The position numbers and the translations under genes are program-made. Below, piece by piece: positions 55,816-64,000 of a stretch of DNA of 64,000 nt (the first letter of the stretch is position 1; every line of letters starts with the position of its first letter). The stretch comes from Paraconiothyrium sp. Pb-2020 (taxonomy: Eukaryota; Ascomycota; Dothideomycetes; Pleosporales; Didymosphaeriaceae). The stretch is taken from positions 1,025,768 through 1,089,767 of the forward strand of contig JAJUBI010000007.1 in assembly GCA_022419385.1 (NCBI GenBank). The letters run 5' to 3'. The notes under the pieces are model-generated. The model was not told the origin of the DNA, made no database searches, and was given only the letters and a program-made list of their open reading frames with translations.

Positions 55816-56916
55816 TTATAATCTAGCAACCTCGGCTTCCTTGTCAAAGATATCAGTGCCGCTATCGGTCCTCACTATCGACTTCTTGACAAGTTCGTCG
55901 GCTTCGGCCTCCATATCTAGATCTACGACCATTCTCCTCCAGCTATCACCTGCCCTAATCGCCAACTCCTCTACAACCCCCTGGTCCTTCCTCTCCATTG
56001 CGCGATTAAATAGCTCCATGCTCACCCAGCCGTTAAACCCTATCTCTTTAATGATAGCATGCGCTACATCCCTAACGGGCAGATACGCACCGTGTTCGGT
56101 CTCGCCGTAGAAAAGTCGACAGTTCCGTGACCAAGACATGCGCGCCGGCTGCGCGGGGTTGTAAAAAGCATGGCCAGGGAGAAGTGGAGAGGACAGGCGC
56201 TCGGCATCGACGATCTGGATGAAGAAGATCTTCTCCTTGTATGGGCCAATCTGCTCTACGAGTCTGCGCATCGAGGCCTGTACTTCCTCCTCAGCGCCGG
56301 AGTTGCAGCCTGTAGATGAAGCGGGGTCGGCGTATATGCGGCCTAAGATATTGAAGCTATCGAGGCAGATGCCGAAGTTGGGGCGGTCGACGCGCGTGAC
56401 GATATCCCAGCAGAGCTCCCACTTGTCGACATACGTGCCCCAGCAGAGACTCTCATAGGCGAATCTGATGGGTGGAGAGTGTGTGAGGCCGATATCTGCG
56501 AGTTCCTGTAGATCCGATACGATAAGCTCGACGTCATCTGAAATCTCCTCGGCGGCGAGAAATGACGACGGGACTTGGATCAGGTCTGTGTCGAGGACCT
56601 TGGCGAGTTGGATCCAGAGGTGCATCTCTTCGATGCGCTTAGAGTGGTTTGACCGGTCAAGGAGGCCCTCGTAGTGCATGAAGGGCTGCAGGCAGATGAT
56701 CTCGAGACCGAGAGATGTACATAATGAGCGGACATAGGCGGCTGCTGAGAGTAGGTTGGAGGGCGTCTGGGGTTGCGCAAGGTTGGCGAGGTCTTCGTAG
56801 AAGAGTTCGATGCCTTGGAGGCCGTGTTTGGCGGCCATCGAGAGCTTGTGCGAGATGGAATGGCCGGCATAGCACCGACCAAGGGACATGGACGATATCC
56901 CTGGACGGCAGACCAT
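55816..56916 (-). CDS. qutC: 3-dehydroshikimate dehydratase (QutC/Qa-4 type)
   Basis: Intronless, 366 residues, TIM-barrel of the xylose-isomerase-like superfamily. The start ISSMSLGRCYAGHSISHKL is the family opening, followed by GLQGIELFYEDL, EIICLQPFMHYEG, the metal-site strand FAYESLCWG, FGICLDSFNI, IFFIQIVDAE and, near the end, FNGWVSMELFNR. The enzyme turns 3-dehydroshikimate into protocatechuate, the last step that belongs to quinate/shikimate breakdown before the beta-ketoadipate pathway. Length fits the single-domain fungal enzyme. It is divergent from the Gfo/Idh/MocA gene and sits in the same block as QutA and QutR, so quinate induction is expected. Confidence 0.9.
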   Translation of the reverse strand: MVCRPGISSMSLGRCYAGHSISHKLSMAAKHGLQGIELFYEDLANLAQPQTPSNLLSAAAYVRSLCTSLGLEIICLQPFMHYEGLLDRSNHSKRIEEMHLWIQLAKVLDTDLIQVPSSFLAAEEISDDVELIVSDLQELADIGLTHSPPIRFAYESLCWGTYVDKWELCWDIVTRVDRPNFGICLDSFNILGRIYADPASSTGCNSGAEEEVQASMRRLVEQIGPYKEKIFFIQIVDAERLSSPLLPGHAFYNPAQPARMSWSRNCRLFYGETEHGAYLPVRDVAHAIIKEIGFNGWVSMELFNRAMERKDQGVVEELAIRAGDSWRRMVVDLDMEAEADELVKKSIVRTDSGTDIFDKEAEVARL

Positions 56917-57220
56917 ATTGACGACGTTCAGAGTGGACTTCCTGTTGTGCAGTTACGACGGTAGGACAGGCCGGTAATGGTGGTGGTCAAAAAGAGTCCC
57001 TCACTGGCTTTGTCGAAGTCGTTCGAATAAAAAGTAGTTCGACGTACGAACAGCAGGAGACCAGATTCGGGGTATCATCCTCCGTATAATCCTTGGACAT
57101 CCTTGTGTAATGGATTGCATGTGGGTCCGCTGCTGATACTGGAAGAACATTGTCGCTGCTCTTCCATTCGTGATGGTCGACGGCTGTTCCGCAAGCGGAC
57201 TAGCACCATGACGCAACGCC

Positions 57221-57236
57221 GGAACAGTCTTTATCC
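57221..57236. promoter_or_regulatory. putative QutA (QA-1F-type) binding site
   Basis: GGAACAGTCTTTATCC matches the published palindromic consensus GGRTAARYRYTTATCC at 13 of 16 positions by my count, with the right half perfect. Position is 305 bases upstream of the dehydratase ATG and 349 upstream of the oxidoreductase ATG. Confidence 0.4.
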
Positions 57237-57545
57237 GCCGTCTCCCACCCCGCGAAGCGCGCAAAGGTAGCATACGAGTCGTGCAATCCCGCTCTATACC
57301 GACTATAGCCCTGGAAGAATGCTTAAGAGGTTGCTGGAGGAAAGCCACGGGGGATGAAGAGCCTGAAAATGCCGCAAGCTGCCTTAGGCGTTCATCCACA
57401 CAAGGAGAAAGCGTAAAAGGACAAGCTTAGAAGTCACGCGCTCGATGTGCACCGCGCTGTTTGGTTGTAGTATTTCCCTTCGATCTAGTGGTATGGGGTT
57501 GCTCCGGGGAGCGCAAGCAATACTGAGATTGTTCCAGTGCCAAAT

Positions 57546-57561
57546 GGATAAGCGCTATAGC
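57546..57561. promoter_or_regulatory. putative QutA half-site
   Basis: GGATAAGCGCT matches the first 11 positions of the published consensus, but the remaining five do not. It lies only 39 bases before the oxidoreductase ATG, close for an upstream activating site. Confidence 0.3.
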
Positions 57562-57584
57562 TCACCCCAAAAACAATACTAGAC

Positions 57585-58692
57585 ATGTCTACTGCAACCA
57601 CAAAGCCCATCAAGCTTGCCATTATCGGTACAGGACTGATAGGTCCACGCCATGCTGAGGCCGTTGTCCGCGATGTCAATGCTGAACTCGTCTGCATAGT
57701 GGATCCCAATGGAGCGGCCAAAGCTGTTGCAGAGAAATTTGGATGCGCTTACTACGAGTCCATTCAAGACATGTTGGCCTCATCGCAGCCGGATGGCGCG
57801 GTAGTGTGCACACCAAATCATACGCATGTCGCGTTATCGAAAGAACTGCTCAAAGGCGGTGTGCATGTATTGTGCGAGAAGCCGATCTCTACTGATAGTG
57901 AAAGCGGCCAGGGCCTCGTATGGAATCTCTTGCGGTACGAGTCATTGATCTAACTGTACCCAGATCGACTGCGCTGAAACGTGTGGACGACGTCTCCTGA
58001 TCGGTCATCATCGACGCTTCAACCGGTATGTTGTGGCCGCGAAGGACGCACTCCCATCCCTGGGCTGTATCGTGGCGGTCAGCGGACTCTGGACAATCTA
58101 CAAACCACCAGAGTACTTTGAGTCACCCATGGAATGGCACCGTACAGAAACTGCAGGCCCGGTTCTTATCAATCTCATCCACGACGTAGACATTCTGCAA
58201 TACTGGTTTGGATCGATCGTTCGTGTCTTCGCGGAGAAAGCAATCTCCCAACGGGGCCACCCTGCGGAAGAAGGGGCTGCAGTTACGCTCAAGTTCGCCA
58301 ACGGTATCGTGGGCACGTTTCTATTGTCGGATGCTGTAGTGTCACCACACAACTTTGAGGCTGGCACAGGCGAGAATCCCACCATTCCGAAAGAAGGACA
58401 CGACTCGTACAGAATCTTCGGATCGGAAGGTAGCCTGAGCTTTCCGGACATGACGAAGTGGACGTATGCGGAGAAGCGTAGCTGGACTGAACCGCTTGTG
58501 TGTGAGCGCGTTAATGTACCAGATACGAAGATACCCTTCGAACTGCAAGTTCAACATTTCGTTCGCGTCATCAAAGGAGAGGAGGCGCCAAATTGCTCAG
58601 GTATTGATGGTCTTCGGGCAGTCACGGTATGCGAAGCCATCAAGAGATCGATAACCAACGGATGTCCTATAGACATTCCACTGGAAGCATAA
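57585..58692 (+). CDS. Gfo/Idh/MocA-family NAD(P)-dependent oxidoreductase of the qut block
   Basis: Exons 57585-57917 and 57964-58692 (46-nt intron) give 353 residues. The Rossmann start is KLAIIGTGLIGPRHAEAV (GxGxxG), then VDPNGAAKAVAEKFG, VVCTPNHTH and the family motif CEKPIST with its lysine. The C-terminal half is the alpha/beta substrate domain, with LIGHHRRFNRYVVAAK, a conserved HDVD (LINLIHDVDILQYWFG) and HDSYRIFGSEGSLSFPD. Members act on sugars, inositols and related polyols. Quinate and shikimate are cyclohexane polyols, so this may be an accessory dehydrogenase for a related compound; that is inference from the position between the dehydratase and QutA. It is not the classical quinate dehydrogenase, which is a shikimate-dehydrogenase relative. 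Confidence 0.85.
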
Positions 58693-58854
58693 ATAGCCAC
58701 TCAATGCCAGCTTTAAAGTACATTCATTCCCAGATGCACTTGGCCTAGAACTCTTCGAACCTTGCAGAGTATGCCGAACGGCGAATTCTCGCATTTACAA
58801 GGTATAAGTGGAAGCTTACTTATCCAGAGCTTGTTTAGAGATTCGCGCCACCAA

Positions 58855-61153
58855 TCATCCAGTTCCCTCGAAGAAAGCTGGATCAAGATGTGTCGGATCA
58901 TCATTTTGCGGCATGAACGTGCTTGAGTTTGTTGGTATATATTGTCCGAGTTCTAGTGCGAGGAAATCGGCCATATTTGCATCCGGCGCAAAGCCTAGGT
59001 TTTGCATGAACTGAGGTTGGTTGTCCACCATTTCTGCACCGTCCAATGATGCGAGCTCATCGAAAAACGTTTCGAGATCTCTAGATGCTGCCGAACTACG
59101 ATGGCGTAACGAGGGCCGCCGAGGGTCTTCCTCTGCTGATGGAACCCTGAAATCTTGCTGGACAGCCACACGGTGGACTGCTGAGATAGCAGGGTTCATG
59201 TCCGGAAGCAGGTCATCAAGGAGAGACGCGCTTGCTCTTTGCCTGTCGCCACGGGGAGGATTCTCGAGCGGTGTGTAAGATGAGTTGAATGGCACCTGAA
59301 TTGATTCCGGGGTGGGTATCTGGTAAGCAGCTCCAGTTGCCCTACTCTGCGCAGGCACAACAGGTGTAGGCGCGGATCCTTGACCGCGAGTAGCTGTCCA
59401 TGCTCGGACGACGTCGGCTTCGTGTCTACGAACAGAAGACTGTAGCCTTGGGTCCAGTGTACTGAACATGCCGTTTGCCCGTACGTGCGCCAATAGACAG
59501 AGAACGATCGGCGGCACAGCGGCGATTCCAAGCTTAGCCAGATATTGTGTAAGTAATTCCGACATGCGTTGCATATGTGTGGGAGACGTGAGAAGCGACG
59601 ATACGCAACAAAGGTACGTAAGCTGAAGCAGTATCGCTGGAGGATTGAGAGGTGTGGCTTTTAACTCGTCGCTAACGTAGTTAAATTTCGTTGACAATGA
59701 AGCCTTCCAGCATTCAAGTTGGTGTAGTATTTGCTGGGGAGTTGGTGGTGGGTTCATAGCCCCTTCAAGGTTGCACATGTTAAGTATCTCGACGACTTCC
59801 GTGAGTTTGTTAAAGCTACTGAGACTCAGAGCAGGCGTTCTGGAAGAAAAACCAGAGGAGCTATTGAGCGGGGCGTTCCACGGCTGCCATTCTTCGAGGC
59901 CGTCCTCTTCTACGGGGCCAGATCTCATAACATCGGACCTGAGAAGGTATGGGCGCCGTTGCAATTTTAAAGATAGGAAGCTGTCTAGCATGAAGCAACC
60001 GGCAAGAAGATGCTTCCATCTGGTCGAGATGAATTGTGAGGACCTTTCGATCCTGATAAGTGTCCTGGACGCCGAACCGGCCAGTAGCCATGCCACTTCC
60101 GTATTCCCCGATGCTAGGTTGACCACTGCTAGGTTCAAGAGAGCTCTGACATGGCCAACGGCGAAGGTATCAGACTCGGTAGGAATTAAACTTCGTGCCA
60201 CGCTATACAGCCGCGCGGGGTCTTGTAGTATATCCCGCTCTTGCTCCTGGGTCACCATCCTTTCTTGATGGGCTGCTACAGCCAAGACACTCCAAAGCTC
60301 TGCGTGGTCTCCGTGGTCGGGAAGCTCGCTTCCGGAAAGTATAAGGCCGGCTTCCGGATAAGAGTACGAAACTCTTAACATGTCGTGTTTCTCACAAATC
60401 GGAAGCCATGATTGTGTATAAGCGAAGTAAACTTCTAATAACCGCCATGTACTGCCTGGCAAAGGCGTTGCTGCTCCCGGTTGCCGGTGGATTGAAGCTG
60501 GAACCTCAGTAGCTTGAAACGGGATCATTGTTCCTTGTCGATTAGAAAGGGGTACACGAGGAGAGGCGAAATGTGCGTTGGGTGAGACCTCGTCCTCCTG
60601 AGGCAGGACGGAAACGTGGTCCTGTAGACCAGGCTGCTCGCCTTCGGGTTCGCTGTCCTCGTCATCACTTCGGGGAGATGGGTCATCGCCAGGCCCTAGT
60701 TGTTCTCCGGACAGTAATTTGTCTACGTCTTTGCAAAATTTGCTTCGCCTCCAACTCTTGTGTAATCTGTTTGACTCTTTAGTATCGCGACCGAAGAGCA
60801 CCGAAGATGTTCCTTCTTGTGCAAGCTTTCTATTCAGTACAGCTTCACAATCGGTGTTTTGAAATAGCCACGTCAACGCCAGCTCCAGTGTTCGGATATA
60901 TCCTGCATGATTATGAGTATTGGTACGGCCCAGGTCGACGATGCAATTGCTGACCTGGCTGGATGCCTCTTTTCTTGGGTGGGGCCGTGTAAGTGCACGC
61001 CCTGTTAGAGGCAGAGCATGTTAAGCAGGATGGCTGAGTGCCATCGCACTTCTCTCGAGCTGTTCGGCATTGATCGCAAGCACGTGAGACTCGGGAACGT
61101 TTTGCAGGTCGCTCGTCGTTGGTAGGACGTTTACTTTGGCTTTGAGTCGGCAT
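58855..61153 (-). CDS. qutA: quinate pathway transcriptional activator QutA/Qa-1F
   Basis: Exons 61153-60955 and 60902-58855 (52-nt intron) give 748 residues. A basic N-terminus (RPAKRSRVSR) leads into a Zn2Cys6 cluster with cysteines at 26, 29, 36, 43, 46 and 53, followed by the hallmark YTAPPKKRGIQPGYIRTLELAL, split by the intron, and TWLFQNTDC. An acidic linker (SDDEDSEPEGEQ) and a fungal-specific regulatory domain follow (WSVLAVAAHQER, LAGCFMLDSFLSLKLQRRP). The C-terminus contains ETFFDELASLDGAE, a likely activation region. The protein switches on the quinate genes when quinate is present. It ends 163 bases from the oxidoreductase 3' end (convergent) and is divergent from QutR. Confidence 0.9.
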
Positions 61154-61820
61154 GGATGACTAGAATAAGATGTTCGGGATGGAGGCCTCGAGGCCAGCAG
61201 CCTCTGTTCCGCGGTCGTGGTGCTCGCAGTCTCTCATCGGTTGTTCACGATGTCTGATCTGGCAACGCGTAGGCCATCTAAACTGCCTTCGATGTCAAGA
61301 TCTCGTCGCAGCTTGGAGTCCTCTCGAGGTGAGAAGCTCGGCGTAGCAAGGCAGCAGGTCCGCTACTCGGTTTCGACTGATAGCTAACAGCAAATGTCAT
61401 GCAATGCGTAATGTTGCGATGCTGAAAGGCGCGTCGAAGGTGGATACGAAGCTCGGACGTACTTCGTGTTTTGCTGCGGGGCCCCACAAGCTTCCGAGAG
61501 GAGTCCGATGGATGAACACTCTTCCGGGAGGAGAGGAGCGACCGCCGGCGCCCACCAGCAAGTTGCGTTTGTCAAGCTTTCACGAATCCTCCCAGCATCC
61601 CCCAAGATTGCCGCTGTTGTCGCCTAGACTCTATTGGCTTGCACCACGGCCCGCTACAACGCTCAAGCGTCGCGTGTCTCCATTACCCCACAGCCAGAGA
61701 ATCGCGGACCAACAGCACCAGCAACTCTTCCTGTCTACCCGTCTGTCCTCGAGTGTTCTATCCAGAAAGCCCAAGCGCTCTTTCTATAGATGCTTGTGTG
61801 GTTTGAGACACCGCATAGCC
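61154..61820. promoter_or_regulatory. divergent promoter, qutA and qutR
   Basis: A 667-base region between activator and repressor genes. An open frame runs into qutR from 61404 but its sequence upstream of 61821 has no resemblance to the family. I found no clear QUTA-type site here. Confidence 0.55.
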
Positions 61821-64000
61821 ATGGCGTCCGTTGCGGTAGGCACGAAGCGAACCTTCTCCGCAATGATCGGTGACACGGCTCGAAACGGCGACTGGGCTTC
61901 CCCAGCAAGGTCATCCAGCTCCCATGGACCTGACCGGCCGCGCGTCTTAGGTGTTGAAGGAACCTGTAAGTGGCAGCATTTGCTCGATGAACTGTGCTTG
62001 ACTTGATCGCGCAATGTTTGGTAGACCTTGAGATTGTGGTTCTAACAAATATGCAGATTCAATGCAATCGAGTGCGCCATCTACACCACGAACCACACCT
62101 ACCCCAATCCCTCCCGTAGAGTCCCGGCGGGTATTCGACCCGAACGCATCCATTGTGTTGATTGGCATACGGGGAACTGGAAAGTCTACGCTGGCAATTA
62201 TGGCCTCAATAGCGTGTCGACGCCGCGTAATAGACGTGGAGAACGTGTTCCAGGAAGCCACGGGCTTCTCTACTTCCAAATATCGAAAACAGTTCGGGGC
62301 TTCGAACCACAACCTGCGACAAGAGGAACTCCTGCGCAACATACTCCAGTCGCATGCGCAAGGCGCAATCATCGTCTGCAACGGAAGCTCACTTGAGCGC
62401 AGCGGGCAGATCCTACTACAGGATTTTTCCAGGTCGCATCCTGTCATACATGTCCTACGAGATATAAAAAGTGTACACGACTATTTAGAGGTGCTCGAAT
62501 TGTCCAAGCTAAAGGACATTGTAGCCTTTAGCGCCCCGATGTTTCGTCGATGCTCTAACTACGAGTTTTACAATATTTCCGAAACGAAAGCTGCATTCTC
62601 GGTAGCGCCTGCGAACCAGACTTCCGTGCCTGCGTTTCTAACGTTGAAACGAGCCGAACGGACTTTTCTAAAATTTCTCTCGCTGATAGTGCCGACCCAA
62701 GGCGAGGATGCGCCACTCGAACAAGGACTGCGCCTTCCGTCTGCTGCGGAACGAGCTGGTTTCCCACTGTCGGGAGTACCAGTGGAACTGAGGAAATATA
62801 CTTGCGCGGTACAAGTTCCATTGACCGATCTTTGTTCGGAAGATGTCGACATTGAGCACCTGGAGTTCGGCTCTGACGCATTTGAGATAGTCATCGAGCC
62901 TGAAGACGTAGATCTTTACCGTTTTGACGATCCTTCGAGAGCGACCATGATCAGTCGAGCCATATCTAGGGTTCGGAGAAGCACAGTCGTCCCGATCATA
63001 TATCATGTGACACCTGCGGAACCGCAACGACGAATATCATACATCGACCATGTCCAGCACGGCTTGCGCTTGGGACCAGAGTTCGCTACCGTTGATTTGC
63101 GCCTGGACGAGGAGACTGTACTGAACGTGATCGAGACAAGAGGGTCGACCAAGATCGTTGGCCACCTTCACGCTCCGACCGACTGGTACGATGCCTTCTG
63201 GATCGAAAACTACGACAGGGCTATGCGGTTAGGATGCACTGCTGTTCGATTCACGCGACCGGCTAATTTTATGGATGATAACCAATCTGTCCAGAGTTTT
63301 CGGAACAAGATATACGATAAAAAAGAGAGGATCCCGTTGATATGTTTCAATACTGGACGAGCAGGTCGTCGTTCAGCATGCTTCAACCAAGTCCTGACCA
63401 GCGTGATTCCAGAGTCAGTACGAGACGGTCCATCCTTTACCGAACGAGTCCGGCGAAATCCGGAGACTTCGTGGCTGTCTGTTCGAGAAGCAACACACAT
63501 TCTGTACGCCTCTTTCACCTACGATCCTATGAAATTCTACATTATGGGTGCTAGCGCCGGATACAGTTTGTCACCGGCCATGCACAATGCAGCTTACAAG
63601 GCATGTGGTATGCCTCATTACTTCGAGCGGCTGCAGACCAATACGTTGAACACACTGCAAGAGCTGGTGCAAGATGTTAGCTTCGGAGGCACAGCTGTGA
63701 GCCAGCCCTTCAAGCTAGAAGTTATATCGCTAGTACACTCTATGAGTCGGCACGCACGGGCCATAGGCGCAGTGAATACGTTGATTCCTGTGCGACATCT
63801 TAACAAAGATGGTAGCATCCCAGGCGATCTTGAGTTGTTCATGGAGCGCAATCAATCCGGTCCGATTAAAGCCCTGTACGGGGACAACACCGATTGGATC
63901 GGCATACGATCATGCATTCGAAGGGGTTTGTCGCCCGCCAACGCCGTAAGACCAACGACATGTGGTCTGGTCATCGGTGCAGGAGGCATGGCCCGCGCTG
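61821..64000 (+). CDS. qutR: quinate pathway repressor QutR/Qa-1S (AROM-derived), cut by the window edge
   Basis: Exon 1 is 61821-61965; after a 91-nt intron the second exon runs from 62057 through the right edge with no stop, so at least 696 residues are present. Three domains in the order of the C-terminal part of the AROM enzyme: shikimate-kinase-like (IVLIGIRGTGKSTLA, a full Walker A), type I dehydroquinase-like (about 63000-63430), and shikimate-dehydrogenase-like (YSLSPAMHNAAYKACG, VSQPFKLE, GAVNTLIP, GDNTDWIG and the start of GAGGMARA). QutR is known to keep these domains as sensors and not as enzymes, and represses by binding QutA. The order and neighbours leave little doubt. Only the end of the last domain is missing. 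Confidence 0.92.

Larger units (their letters stand above)
56917..57584. promoter_or_regulatory. divergent promoter, dehydratase and Gfo/Idh/MocA genes
   Basis: A 668-base region between two head-to-head genes of the qut block. Two sequences resembling the published QA-1F/QUTA site (GGRTAARYRYTTATCC) are listed separately. Confidence 0.6.

Overview
The window is nuclear DNA of a filamentous ascomycete (Pezizomycotina, most likely a Dothideomycete of the Pleosporales type). The reasons are genes with short GT-AG introns (mostly 46-65 nt, with CTAAC/CTGAC-like branch sites), fungal-only families (CFEM, HET, Zn2Cys6, SesA-type NLR, quinate regulators), no operons, and C+T-rich leaders. Class-level placement is inference. 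No tRNA, rRNA, CRISPR array or intact autonomous transposon was seen.

Layout. 1-2.3 kb: GC-rich sequence without a supportable gene. 2.3-17.8 kb: housekeeping and transport genes: a secreted CFEM/GPI protein with an apparent one-base frameshift, mitochondrial NCA2, the Sec4-type Rab, an SV2-like MFS transporter, proteasome ATPase RPT6, and a long CAX/VNX1-type vacuolar cation exchanger. 19-30 kb: a PA-TM-RING ubiquitin ligase (also apparently frameshifted), a D-arabinose dehydrogenase-like AKR, a Zn2Cys6 regulator divergent from a monocarboxylate-type MFS transporter, and a TUDOR (hypervirulence-associated) protein. 30.7-36.5 kb: an accessory patch with an SDR, a Baeyer-Villiger monooxygenase, a relic of a GMC oxidoreductase and two pieces that may be one broken SDR. 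36.5-44.3 kb: BUD13, an alkyltransferase-like protein with a 13-nt exon, a small conserved protein, an HSL-family hydrolase and a Sec14-like protein. 44.9-53.3 kb: a membrane-anchored HET protein, a pectate lyase, and a SesA/NB-ARC/TPR NLR gene broken by a nonsense codon and by a 297-bp near-palindromic MITE. 53.3-64 kb: a CYP52-like P450, then a quinate-utilisation (qut/qa) cluster: 3-dehydroshikimate dehydratase, a Gfo/Idh/MocA oxidoreductase, the activator QutA and the divergent repressor QutR, which runs off the right edge.

How the genes work together. The clearest unit is the qut cluster. QutA and QutR would control breakdown of quinate through dehydroquinate and dehydroshikimate to protocatechuate; the dehydratase makes the last of these steps. 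The other cluster genes (quinate dehydrogenase, catabolic dehydroquinase, permease) would be expected to the right. Two sequences resembling the published QA-1F/QUTA operator lie between the dehydratase and the Gfo/Idh/MocA gene.

The best hunting result is the NLR locus. Removing the MITE plus one copy of its TA target duplication rejoins the reading frame exactly, and the upstream stop is a CAG-to-TAG change in a CpA context, as RIP would produce.
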